Source: Thunnus maccoyii (lineage: Eukaryota > Chordata > Actinopteri > Scombriformes > Scombridae). From it: a stretch of 64,000 nucleotides of DNA. A program made the translations under genes and the position numbers. The stretch spans positions 27,612,501 to 27,676,500 of the forward strand of contig NC_056539.1 in NCBI RefSeq assembly GCF_910596095.1. Direction: 5' to 3'. Positions 53,439 to 63,953 of this stretch are shown in pieces. Position 1 is the stretch's first letter. Every line of letters starts with the position of its first letter. The notes beneath the pieces were generated by a model. That model did no database searches and had not been told where the DNA came from. It saw only the letters and a list, made by a program, of their open reading frames with translations.

Positions 53439-55860
53439 ACACACACACATAATCAGTATGTACCAGGGGTCAAAGTGTTTCAGCATAATTTCCTAGAATT
53501 GCTTGCTAATCGTCCCACAGCTTCAATTCCCTTTTGTTTCATCATCACTCTCCGGTTTCAGCACAGTGTGGATTTTGTCCATTAGATCAGTTCACATCAT
53601 TTATTTTCCACAACACTGGAAAAATGTTGTTTTTAATTCTATAAACTAAGATCGATTTGCACATGTAAAAATAACTTTGAATTATGGCTACTCAATTTCA
53701 TGGTTTTTTTTAAATTTTTTTTACTACATTTCATTTATTTTATAAACATTTATCTGACAGGAAGCTACAAATATTGCTCAGATTAACATGCAAAACATGC
53801 AATAAGCTCATAAAATGTTATGCATTCCTGTAGTTAAAAACAGCAAGACAGAACTAATTAGTAAGAAAAGCATTTTTCTGCAAAATTTGTAGTTGACAGA
53901 TAATAGTTCTGTGAAGGAGAAAAACTTCCTCATATACTGTATCCTCACTAAGTTTGTCTGTGCTTTTACTATATATTACATTCCCATTTTTACATGTATG
54001 ACAGCGGCTTTATATGGAGTCGTTTGACAGCTACAACAATGAAATACAGGTAAGACAATAATGCAACACTGTAGAAGCAACCATTCACCAATAAAAACTA
54101 CAATAATTTAAAGAAAATCTTGCAGCCAACAGCCATTCTCTGCAATTTTATAATCTATACTGCTGGAATATTAGCAATACTTTGTAATATTTTCCCTTTA
54201 ACACCTTGTTAGATAATAACGGAAATTACATGTCATAAAATTCTGGGCACAAAGCCACATCCTTTTTGCAGCCGCCGTACCTTGCTGGCTGATAGTATCT
54301 GATAGAAGGCCAGCTTATGTCCGGTAGTGAGCCTCTCATTGAACTTGTGCACAGCGCTGGTCACAGCCTTCTGCACAGCTGGGTCATCACAGAAAATGAG
54401 GATGCCTGGCCGGACCTCCACTGTCTCCTGGAAGAGGAGAATAATGACGAAATCATTACAACTTCCAAGAACTAATAAAGAAGCTCCTAATCTTTGGACC
54501 TACTGAAGTAGTCACAGGATAAATCTGAAGATGAACACAAAATTAGGTTTGACTTTTCTCCAGTCTTTGCTTTTACTGGTGAAATACTGATAGTCTTACC
54601 TTTTCTTTTAATTAGACACACTCACACTTAGTCATACTGCTAACAGCTCATACAAACTGTTACAAGCAGCGGTGGAACGTAACCACGTAGATTTACTCAA
54701 GGGCTGTATGTTTGTACAGTTTTGTGGTACTCTCCTTGTTTATTTCCATTTTCTGCAATTTAATACTATTATATATGCACTGCACGGTATATCTACTACA
54801 CTAAATTTCATCTGAAAATATTGTAGTTTTTACACCACTACATGTACTTGACAGCCATAGGTTTTTACATATTAAATTTTACACACAAAATATGATTATC
54901 TTATGAAATATGATGCACTGACACAGATTAAACTGTCGAAAAGTTACATCAACATGCCTCTTACATGTTAATAAAAACTCAATAATGTGAGAGTTGCATA
55001 ACAAGAACTTATACTTTCAATACTTGTAATGTCTTTTTTTCTTTCTTGCATGCAGGACTTTTATTTATTATATAGTATTTTTATTGTACAGTATAGCTAC
55101 TTTTACTTCTTTTACCACTGGTGAGGTAAAACAGTTGTGAGCGACTTAACCAAAGAACGCTGCACTTTGATTGAATAGAAGTCAGTTCCAGAGTCAGTTT
55201 TTATTTTATAAAGTGACATTTAATCACTCAAATCTGTAGCTGTCAGATAAATCATTCTCATAATCCAGAGGTGAAAAGTAACTTGTTACATTTACTCAAG
55301 TCTTGCACTTAAGTACAAGTATTTCCATTTTGTGCTACTTCATACTACTACTGCACTATATTTCAGAAAACTGGACTTTTTTTTATCAGCTATGAGTATA
55401 ACAAACAAAAAAAAAATCAATATTTTCCTTGGAATAATATTGGACTTTTTAGTAGCAATTAAGCAGTTAGCTCCACTCCAAGAAACTGCACCTTTAAAAT
55501 GCTATTTACATAATACTGAATCAATATCCAATTACATAATGTATTTAATTATGTAATGCTCTGATGGTCATTCAAATCTGCAGATTGAGTAATTTTACTT
55601 TGTACTTTTAGTTTTTGCTATAAATGTAATAAAGATTTGCATGCAGGACTTAAATTTGTTCTGCAGTATTGAATATTTCCTCTACTGCTGTCATCTCTTT
55701 GCAGCCTAATAGTTCATCTGGTCTTGCAGTGTAATCGAGGTTTAATACCAGAAAAGCAACTAAAAATTGTAATTACAGATTCTTTTCTCCTTACCTGCCC
55801 CAAAACTGAGCTGTAGAGGCACAGCAAGCCCAGCACATATAAGCCGACTCCACTCCTCAT
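49014..55860 (-). CDS. kng1: kininogen 1 (low-molecular-weight type, bradykinin precursor)
   Basis: Exons in transcript order: 55860-55795, 54427-54281, 53374-53258, 52998-52923, 50557-50388, 50269-50159, 50056-49961, 49334-49014; total 1104 nt, 367 residues. Kininogen is a secreted, liver-type plasma protein that inhibits cysteine proteases and releases bradykinin on kallikrein cleavage. A signal peptide (MRSGVGLYVLGLLCLYSSVLG) is followed by two cystatin domains, about 23-133 and 134-260. The second keeps the QVVAG protease-binding motif at 192-196; the first lacks it, as does domain 1 in mammals. Residues 266-275 read RRPPGWSPLR. Cys35 and Cys323 (FHCPSKPWKP) match the pair that links the heavy and light chains. 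There is no histidine-rich domain, and mammals have three cystatin domains. An in-frame ATG at 55905 exists but would spoil the signal peptide. Confidence 0.95.
49293..49322 (-). other. kng1: bradykinin-coding segment ([Arg0,Trp5,Leu8]-bradykinin)
   Basis: This segment encodes residues 266-275, RRPPGWSPLR, preceded by Thr-Arg and followed by Asn-Val. Trp at position 5 and Leu at position 8 replace the two Phe of mammalian bradykinin and match the form known from bony fish plasma. The paired/triple arginines before the peptide give kallikrein-like proteases alternative cut sites that would release the nona- or decapeptide. It lies at the start of the last coding exon. Confidence 0.95.
49335..49960 (-). 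other. kng1 last intron
   Basis: This 626-bp intron has no recognised repeat or gene. Confidence 0.75.
50281..50306. repeat. CA microsatellite beside a kng1 acceptor
   Basis: Thirteen CA units lie 11 bp upstream (transcript sense) of the exon beginning VVAGFRFKL, so on the coding strand the GT run is part of the acceptor region. Confidence 0.9.
50558..52922 (-). other. kng1 intron 4
   Basis: This 2.37-kb intron contains a SINE at 50.70-51.00 kb; otherwise it is AT-rich sequence without recognisable exons. Confidence 0.75.
50697..51001 (+). mobile_element. SINE-like retroelement with A-tail
   Basis: The head contains 'gcttgtgaccagaggatcgc' then 'cagttcaatc' (B-box-like). It is followed by the conserved fish-SINE blocks 'ccttgagcaaggcccttaac' and 'aactgagctcc'; the element ends in a poly-A run at 50992-51001. 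The pol III boxes are degraded. Orientation is opposite to kng1, inside its fourth intron. Confidence 0.75.
53375..54280 (-). other. kng1 intron 2
   Basis: This 0.91-kb intron has a long CA tract right next to the exon 3 acceptor; the remainder is AT-rich with nothing recognised. Confidence 0.75.
53385..53450. repeat. CA microsatellite in kng1 intron
   Basis: About 32 CA units occur with one AT interruption. It lies 10 bp upstream, in transcript sense, of the exon encoding SENGSGSVYSLK. Confidence 0.95.
54667..55120. mobile_element. fish 'CAGTGGTGGAA' miniature element, copy 1
   Basis: The left end is CAGCGGTGGAACGTAAC, then 'atttactcaag'; the right end is ...CTTTTACCACTG, whose reverse complement begins CAGTGGTAAA. 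Internal landmarks ('atttccattt', 'ccactacatgtacttgacag', 'gcaggacttttatttatta') are those of a very abundant fish element with hAT-like ends. I see no clean target duplication. It lies in kng1 intron 1. Confidence 0.7.
55266..55690. mobile_element. fish 'CAGTGGTGGAA' miniature element, copy 2
   Basis: This copy of the same family lies 145 bp after copy 1 in the same orientation: CAGAGGTGAAAAGTAAC, 'atttactcaagtcttgcact', 'atttccatttt', then 'tttgcatgcaggactta' and '...cctctactgctg'. Its ends are more decayed than those of copy 1. Confidence 0.65.
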
Positions 55861-55889
55861 CGTCTGATCCTGATGGATGTTCGGCTCCG

Positions 55890-55922
55890 CTCTGCTACGA
55901 GACATAAAGGAGTGATATTTAA
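55890..55922 (-). promoter_or_regulatory. candidate kng1 core promoter (TTAAATA box)
   Basis: On the minus strand TTAAATA lies at 55922-55916. A start site 25-30 nt downstream would fall near 55890, giving a leader of about 30 nt before the ATG at 55860 and excluding the upstream in-frame ATG at 55905. This is inferred from spacing only; a spliced leader exon further upstream is also possible. Confidence 0.3.
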
Positions 55923-57001
55923 GAAATGTTAGTGCATGTCATGTACAGATGGAAACCTCCTAAGCCTGGCAGTAAATCAATGTTGCAAACATCTTATTTG
56001 AAGAAAAAAGTAAAAAAAAAAAAAAAGAGCAAGTGGTGCTTACAGTTTCTGAATGTGGAGGCCTTCTGTCGATCCTGCTGGGCTTGAAGAGGGAAAACTT
56101 GACTCCTCTCCGCAAAGGGATAGACGACAGAATGAATTTCTCCTGAAACTGTGGGCGGGAATCCTGCGAATAATGATGACACACTGATAGACACATACAC
56201 AGAGGACAGGAGGGCAGAGAGGACACACACACACACACACACACACAGTTATGATCAGTGGGTGAAAGAAAAGTAAATGTTTGCTCATTTGTTTGCCCTC
56301 CTACCTGTTGGGTCAATACAGCAGTCAGAGAGAGAGAGCATGTAAGGAAATGTGCTAACTTCCAGTATTAATGATTTTGGAGGAGCAAACATACCTGAAC
56401 ATGGAAAAAACACTACTTTAAATTCAACCACAGTAGACTGGATTGATGTGACTTTATAGCAACAAAAAATTGTCATTATTTAAGGGGCCGTTTTGTGTGT
56501 GTGTGTGCGTGTGTGTACTCGGTGGTGTGTTTTGTGTATTTTAACTGGTACTTTGTCCCTGCCGACCTTTATACCACTTTGATTTCTCCACTGCTCGTCT
56601 TTGAAATGTGCTCGGATGTTAGACTTCCCATACTGCGGAGGTATCATACAGATTGTGTGTTTGCTTTGCATTTGTGCAAATTACAAGAGTTTACCAAGTG
56701 CACTTAACCTGTCAACTGATGTAAACCAACCAAAATCCTCCACGTGTCCCTCATAGATAATTGGCTCTGTGACACTTGAGGAACTATTTTGGGTCCATCA
56801 TGTATAGGTCTGTATGATCAATACAGTACGTTGGTCCTTACAGTGGCATATTTTGTGGAGACTATGAATAAAAATTGTGATTGTGTAAAAAAATCTAGAC
56901 ATTAGCAGGTTTTTAAAACCATAATTCTGCCCTCTTGTGGTTATTTATGCGTAATGAAATAATGTGCTGATCGACATCACAGCTACAAGTATAAATCCCA
57001 T

Positions 57002-57275
57002 CAGAGCTGCAATGATTGATCGATTAGTCTGCAACTATTTTGATATTCAATTAGTCATTTAAGTCAATTTTCAAGCAAAAAATTCCAAACGCCCCCGTGT
57101 TCCAGCTTCTCAAATGTGAGATTACATTATAGGAAACTGAATATCTTTGGTTTTTGGACTGTTGATCAGACTAAACAACACAATTGATGACATCATATTT
57201 GGCTCTAGTAAAACTGTGATGGCCATTTTTCACTATTTCCTGATGTTTTATTGACTAAACAATTAATCGAAAAAA
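57002..57275. mobile_element. hAT-type MITE, diverged copy (inverted relative to 16.2 kb)
   Basis: The segment begins CAGAGCTGCAATG and contains 'gatcgattagtctgcaacta' and 'caattaatcgaaaaaataac', the same family as 16225-16467. The far end is decayed and no target duplication is visible. Confidence 0.6.
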
Positions 57276-57299
57276 TAACTGGCTTTAAATCACATCAAC

Positions 57300-57608
57300 C
57301 AGTGGTTCCCAACCTGGGAATGACACCCACCAGGGGTCGCAAGTGAAAAAAAAAACAAGCTGGCAAATAAAAAAGAGATGACTTATTTTTAAAAACTTTC
57401 CTCTCATCTTTGCTTTTTATCTTGTGAATTACTGTATAATTTTACTTCCTCAGGACTCTAACCAATATTTAAAATGTAACATGTAAAAGTTATTACTCTC
57501 GTTAAACTGGTAACAAACATATAAATGCAACTGATGATAAAAGGTCACAAGTCGTGTAGACACATCTCCATTTTAAGGCTTCACAAGCCAAAAAGTTCAG
57601 AACCACCA
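57300..57608. mobile_element. hAT-type element related to the copy at 4.67 kb
   Basis: It begins CAGTGGTTCCCAACCTGGGA and ends with 'ggcttcacaagccaaaaagt' then 'cagaaccaccac'. The 4.67-kb element shares the same head and tail motifs ('gggatcacaagccagaaaag', 'gtaaccact'), but this copy is about half as long. It is immediately adjacent to the preceding MITE. Confidence 0.65.
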
Positions 57609-58576
57609 CCACTTTGTAAACCACATGAACTATTACACTTGTACACCCACAGAACTCAAAATAGATGACTCATATGGAAGGAAATTAGAGTCATATGTGA
57701 GATCATTTTAAGCTCAAATTCAAACCGTTTTTATAAAGAAGGATCAGTCATGCGGTCAGGAATGAGTTGGTGCTTGTCACTGAGTTTTTTATAGTATTTT
57801 TATTTCATCATTGTTTTGTGTGTATTTGATTGATGAATTTTGTGTATTTTAAAGGCCCATCTAGATACTGGCAGCAGGAGACATCTTGTGTCCAGCAGTT
57901 AAACTTTGGAAATGAAAAATATTTGCATGTTTATTTTTGATTTTTCAATAAGAGAGGAATATGAGGCAAATTAACTTTTTTTGTGTGGAAAAACCATGCT
58001 AGATACAGATTATCATTAAAAGCAGAGTATTTTTTATATCTTGAAACATATATGGAGGGTATTTTTAGGTTAATTGGAGTTTCAGAACATTTACATCATT
58101 TCAACTTTACTTTTCTTGTGATCGACAAGTTATTTAACACCATTGGAGTTGTCCTGAAAGTCACTCATCTCCAGCTCTACGTGGGTTAAAACAAACCATC
58201 AACCCGTCCCCAATCAGAAAGAAACCACCTGCTTTATGTGGCTTTTGACTTGGGTGGGTTTTCCTGTTAATCTTTTTTTATTTGGCACTGCTATCTGATT
58301 CCTTCCTGTAAGAAAACCTTACGCAATATTTAATATATTATGGATTTTTACTTGCTTTAGTACTTTAACTTTACCATAAAATGAACATATGAACCTGTTT
58401 TTCTTCGCCGTTATTACTTTTGATTCAGCAAACTTTACCCACTTTACCCACTCATTAAGCACACTGAGTTCCAGCAACTGTTTTCACAGCTGACACATCA
58501 TAGTTTCGGGTTGTATGACTGACATGAGTTCACCATCAGAGGTGTCAGCGGTCTCTGTCCCACCTCCTCCTCTGAC

Positions 58577-58590
58577 ACTTCACTTCCTCT
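58577..58590 (-). promoter_or_regulatory. possible ETS/PU.1-like site upstream of lamp3
   Basis: On the minus strand the sequence reads AGAGGAAGTGAAGT, which fits an ETS core (GGAAGTG) followed by a GAA half-site, similar to PU.1-IRF composite elements of myeloid genes. It is about 140 bp before the lamp3 ATG. A match of this length can occur by chance. Confidence 0.25.
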
Positions 58591-58728
58591 GCACAAGTCA
58601 TTTAAGTGTTTAGTACATCAACACAGTTTCACATTTACATGTCAGGCCACAGCTGCAGCATCTCCACTGTGTTTCTAATCTAGTGGCATTATTTTTATCA
58701 TATTGTGTTTGATTCTTTTCTAACCATA

Positions 58729-61136
58729 ATGATGAAGGGTTACGCAGTTGGATGGTGTCTTTTCTTCCTAGCCGCCATGTTTCCAGGTAAGTTTGATAAG
58801 ATTCAAATCTAATTTCACCCTCAGATGTTGGACTCTCATGACAGGCTGCTCGTTATGGAGTAATGGAAGGAGGCTTTCACACTCTTACCCACCAGTTTTA
58901 TTGCATTTTTATCCCAAAAATGAATCACAGTGTGGTAACACAATACAGCTTTTCAAATGAAGCTCATGAAAATGTTAAAAATGGTGAACCGTACATATGA
59001 TATGATATATGATGACACATATGTTGAGTTTTTGTCAGTTCAATAATGGTGGGAGGGACATTTCTGATGATTTATTTGTTTTTAAATGTGTGAAATTAAA
59101 TGATAGTGTTCATATTGCTGTTATATTGATTTACCGTCTCTTTAAAGAGTCATATTTCCCTTAAGTAGCTGTCTGCGTGTCTGAGCTGTTGAATTAGGTT
59201 TGCTGTCGGTGGTTTCCTCCCCTACACGAAGATCGTTGGTTTACTGACACCTTTGGTGGTCCCACACTCTCTTCCTTTCATGCTCTGTGGTTTAAGTAAA
59301 CAGAGGATGTGTGAAGATGATTTAAAAATGACCAAAACTCTTTTGCAAGATAAATGTCTATGCAATGTCTTTACTTTTGTTTACCTATATCAATTTATTT
59401 TCAAATATCTTGGAAACAGGGGGTCATTAAAGAGAAGACATTTGTGTTAAAGGGTGTGACAGCTTCAACAGAACAGTGTCAATGTTTAATATTATGTGTA
59501 TTATTCTAAACAAATACTGTGGTTGGTTCTGGGTGTTACTTTTGCTTTTGTCTTACTAAATATAGTGTTTCACTTGTGTTTTGTTGCAAAAATGAAAGAA
59601 TTTCATTAGTTGATGTGTTTCTTTTTGGGGACAAAGAAGAGGACAAAATGTTGGATGTGATTTTTCTATCTGCTTTACACTTTTAGCATCATTTGCCATC
59701 ACAAGATCATCGCAAAGCTTTGGTTGTATATGTGTTGGATGAACAGAAGCCTTTTTCTGCTTTGTGCCATAAAGAAATGCAGCAAGTTTCCCACCAAATC
59801 CAGTCTGGTGGTTCACGTGAAACACTTTCTAGAGCCAGTCTAAGAACTGCCAAAGCATCGCCAGTTGGAATGTTTTATGGATCTTGAAGTTTTTATATAA
59901 CAATTTGTAACAGATAATAAATAGACAATAAGAGCGATATGTTTCTTCCTCCATCAGGTGACAGCTCCGCCCAGGCTGCCTCCCGCTCTGAGCTCCACTC
60001 TGAGGCTCCGATCTACCAGCCGCCGGTCCTGCGGCCCTCTGAAACCACTCCTCCCACAGGTATAAAAGATCACCTTCATGTCTTACAAACTTATATAATG
60101 AAGCCATCTGTTGTAGAAAGTTACAAGGATGTTTGTTGGAGCAGTGGTGGAATCAGGACAAGCTGCACTAAAGTTTTATTCAAGAGATGAAATAGATAAA
60201 CATAAATATGAGAATTTTCTGAAGAAAATGCTTCTGGTTGCTCTCAGCCGTCATGCTGATTGGACTGATTTTTTTTTTAGCACTTTGGAGATAGTTGGCT
60301 GTGTCAGCATATCAAAACTTTTGGGAACGTTTGATCAGCACATAATGAGTCTGTGAGATTTGAAATAAGTCAAACTGTGTAGTTTAATGTCTGAGATGCA
60401 ATCGGAGTGAATTGGACTCTCAGGAACTTACATGAAGTTTATATCTCATATAAAAGGCATCATTATGAAACCTAAACCTAAACTGTATTCAATCAGTTAT
60501 GGTAAGAATAGGTTAAGAGTGGCAGGGATCCTTTTAATGTTGTTATAAGTCAAACTATATGGATCTATAATATATCATAAGATTGTTTACAGATGATCAG
60601 TGTACATTACTGAGCATTTCAAAATTTGAGTTTCTACTGTAAATATGAGCTGAGATATTAATACAATGACCATCTATGTACTTGTTTTATTATTAAGCTT
60701 AACTTTAATTAATAATGAATGTCATATCACCTATCATCTACAAACAATTGTACAGTTTGACATGTGAAACATCTCAGCAGTATAACAACTGTAAAATATC
60801 AACCATCAAATATTTAGATCTGTGTATATTTACTGTAACTCGAGAGAACATCAGTGAGGCAGCGACCACTTGCAGTAACAGTATAATATATTCTAGCACA
60901 TTTGGTTTACTTGCATTTTAAGGTGCATTCGGCACAGTTTACAGTTGTGTTTTTAGACATAAACAGTGAGAAAGGAAGCAATTAGTTGGCTGCGAAAACA
61001 AGATCTTAAATTAAATGCCACAATACTCAAAGGGAATAATAGCAGCTTATAAAGGATTGAAGGAGCAAAAATATACATATATCTAGAGGAGACAATGTGT
61101 AGAATGTAAAACTTACATTACATTTGATATTTGAGT

Positions 61137-61173
<37 letters not shown>

Positions 61174-63953
61174 CTTTTGTTTGCAGGGACCTACGTGATA
61201 AAAGACAATAAAGGGAACCCCTGCATCAAAGCCACCATGGGAGCAGGATACATTGTCCTCGAGAAGAAGGTTAGAGGGTGTGACTGGCTCAGCACTGTGT
61301 GTGTGTAGGTGTGTGTGTGTGTGTGTGCGCGTGTGTGTGTGTGTGTGTGCGTGTGTGTGTGTGTGTGTGTGCGTGTGTGCACGCATCTGTCAGGGTACAT
61401 TTTTGAATATTGTTGTGCATGTTTGCCTCAGTGTGGTTTTGTTTCACTGTTCAAACTGTAAAAATCAGCTTTTTAAAAGCACTTGTCTGTCACATTTTTG
61501 CAAAAATTAAAAAACCTATTGAGAAGAAACATTTATAAGTGACACTGTCTAGTGATATAAAGTAATATTTCTCTCTTGTGTGTATTCAGAAGACCTGGTA
61601 TTTCAACCTGGAGCCCTCCAGGGTCATATCTGATGGTAAATGTGACAAAGACACTGCTGTTCTTACTCTCACGCTGCCGGGTAATGCTTCCAGTCTGCAG
61701 TTCACCTTCAGAAAGGTACAACAACACATTAAACAATGTACTTCATATGCATATTCAGAGTTAAGCCAGTTTTTCTCTTTATTTACATCTAATCTAATTT
61801 TGAGGATGCAAAACAAAAAATGTGGAAGCAAATGTTTAGTAGAAAAACAACACTGTAGTTACAGTTTAGAGCAGAGAACAAATAAATAGTTGTCATAAAC
61901 CAAAAAGTCCAGATTTGCAAAAAAGTGCCACATGGACAGTTTGAGGCCCAGAAATGTGCTAAATTTCAGTCATTATGAAAACAATAGAGATGAGACGTTG
62001 CTCTTCCAACGCTAGTAGGAAATTAACTTGAAATGTGTCTGCAAAACTGCCAAGAAAAGCATTTTTAACTGTTCAGATCAGCACATAAAGAGATTTTCAT
62101 CCATGTCAAGAGAAAAAGTGACATTTCTCTTTTGCTCTTTATGGAAACCAAACAAATATTCAAGACATATAGTTTCCATATTAATTTCACCCAAGAACAT
62201 AATACATTTGCACAGAGCCTCAGTGAGTCCAGGTACATGTCAGGATCAAAATATCCACAACAAATGATGAAAAGTTTGTTCACTTGTTTAAAAATGAGCA
62301 GATTTCTGACACTACTTCATTTTTCTATATTTTTGTCCTCAGGAAAAGAGTCTTGTCTACGTCAGCAAGCTGACTGCTTACGTGTCTCCTCTGCCTGTCT
62401 GCCAGGGCTGCGCCAGTAAGACCAGACAGAGAGAGGACAGAAAACATACAGCTTCTATTTCTGATTTGAAACAATAACATGTTTGTCCCTGTCTTGTTAT
62501 TTTCTTCCTCCCAGATAAGACTTACTCAGGTTTAATGGCAAATGTCAAGTTGTTTGGAGCAGCTGATGGTAAGAGCTTCAAGTGCAAATCTGAGACTCTG
62601 CTCATGACCTCTTCCGTACTGAACGTCAGGCTGGTCCCTCTGCAGATGCAAGCCTTCAGCGTGCCCAAAGAACAGTATGGAAAAGGTGACTGAGCTGATC
62701 ATTTGGTGCAGGGGTAAATAACACGGCAGCTTAAGTCTGATGATCTGTAGAAGCTGCTGAAACTCATTAATAAATATGTTTCTGGAGGAGGTCTTATAGG
62801 TAAATCAGTGCTTGGAGACAAATTGAAGTTGCCTGAATCCTGCTAGGTCAGAGAATTCAAAACAAATGTGATTCTCTGATCCCTTCACAGCTCAGCATAA
62901 TAATCTTGTTTGTGCTTCCTCTCTGGTGTTAAAAAAACACCAGTTACATGAATATGAATGCCAGTTTTACAAGGTTTTCCATGCATAGAAATACATATAT
63001 TTTCACATACAGTATATGAACCTCTGTGGGTTTTGAGCTTGTTTTTCTATAGCAGGATCACTTTTTGATCTTGCTTTTTAAAAGACACATTAAAAGGCTG
63101 TTTCCCATCCTTTGCAGTTGTGCATAGAACAACCTTATTGGTAGCTTTAGTTTGTGAAATCCTTACCACTCTCTGCTATTAGCTTCTCATGTATTTTGAA
63201 GGCAATACAAAAGGGGCCTTCAAAAACTATGCATGATGAATCTCCATGTCTAAAACAGGTGGGCTGCAAGCTGTGCTTTCTATCAGGTTTTATTGTCTTT
63301 ATTTCTATCGGACATCTGTGCCAGAAACAGGAAGATAAAATAAATAAAACGGAGAGGCCGGTTTGTGACTCTTTTTATTGATTAATGAGACAGGCCTGTC
63401 TAGATACACTATGAGCTGCCCATTTTTGATTTTTGAGAAGGCGACATGGTTTTGAAGGTGTAATAATTTGCCCCATTGGACTGTGTTTAATACCGGTGTG
63501 ATTCTGCTGCAGAATGGTAAATTTAATCTAAATCTATTAGTGTAGTTCTGCACAAACATGAATGATGTGACACAAAATTGAGTTGACAAGCAGTAAACCT
63601 ACCTGTCCTTGGAACAGTCTACCTGGAGTGTTTATGAGGTTTACATGCTTGGTGTGAATGTGCACAAATTGCTACAAATACAGACTTATAATGCCACAAA
63701 AGTGATTCAGATTCTGAGTGAATTAATGACATCTTTTCCTCCACCAACTCCTTGTCTTTTTACTCAAACCCCTGGTCTTTACTTATGTTTAATCCTCCTC
63801 GCTTATTTTCCAGAGGTGGAGTGTTGGGCTGATTTTGACAAGAGGGTCATTCCCATCATGATCGGGGCCGCAGTGGTGACCATCTGCCTGATCGCTGTGC
63901 TGACCTACTTGTTCATCAGAGACCGCCCCAGACAAGGCTACAACAGGTTCTGA
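58729..63953 (+). CDS. lamp3: LAMP-family lysosomal membrane glycoprotein, probably LAMP3
   Basis: Exons: 58729-58786, 59958-60059, 61187-61269, 61590-61715, 62343-62415, 62515-62685, 63814-63953; total 753 nt, 250 residues, GT-AG and in phase. A signal peptide (1-20) is followed by a short Pro/Ser/Thr stretch (36-53) and one LAMP luminal domain (55-212). Cysteines at 66, 99, 171 and 208 have the two-disulfide spacing of the family; two extra cysteines form CQGC at 143-146. N-glycosylation sequons are N113 and N148. The transmembrane helix is about 216-239, and the tail [11 protein letters not shown] ends in the GYxx-hydrophobic lysosomal sorting signal. Human LAMP3 (about 416 residues) also has a single LAMP domain but a much longer mucin-like stem; CD68 is the other single-domain candidate. 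Linkage with pik3ca and kng1 favours lamp3. The second codon is also ATG, so either could start. The 3' UTR leaves the window. Confidence 0.8.
58787..59957 (+). other. lamp3 intron 1
   Basis: This 1.17-kb AT-rich intron contains only short unsupported frames; nothing was recognised. Confidence 0.7.
60060..61186 (+). other. lamp3 intron 2
   Basis: This 1.13-kb intron ends with a GT tract (61138-61172) immediately before the acceptor (ttttgtttgcag) of exon 3; no gene is inside. Confidence 0.75.
61296..61382. repeat. GT microsatellite in lamp3 intron 3
   Basis: This is an imperfect GT tract of about 87 bp with GC interruptions, starting 27 bp after the exon 3 donor. Together with 61138-61172 it brackets the 83-bp exon. 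Open frames across it on either strand are artefacts of the dinucleotide repeat. Confidence 0.95.
61716..62342 (+). other. lamp3 intron 4
   Basis: This 627-bp AT-rich intron has no recognised feature. Confidence 0.7.
62686..63813 (+). other. lamp3 intron 6
   Basis: This 1.13-kb intron precedes the exon encoding the membrane helix and tail; no repeat or gene was recognised. Confidence 0.7.

Larger units (their letters stand above)
55923..58728. other. kng1-lamp3 divergent intergenic region
   Basis: There is no coding exon. It includes a CA tract at 56223-56248, two decayed hAT-type copies at 57.00-57.61 kb and possible regulatory sequence just upstream of lamp3. Confidence 0.6.

Noticed and set aside
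55861..55905. Upstream in-frame ATG for kng1 (MSRSRAEPNIHQDQ)
   Set aside because: It would place 15 polar residues before the signal peptide, and it lies too close to the TTAAATA box to be in the transcript. I start at 55860.
57623..57630. ACATGAAC as right target duplication for the element at 57.30 kb (left flank ACATCAAC)
   Set aside because: It lies about 15 bp beyond the recognisable terminal repeat, so the seven-of-eight match may be coincidental; not used to set the boundary.
61027..61386. Minus-strand frame rich in Thr-His across CA repeats
   Set aside because: Dinucleotide artefact opposite lamp3 exon 3.
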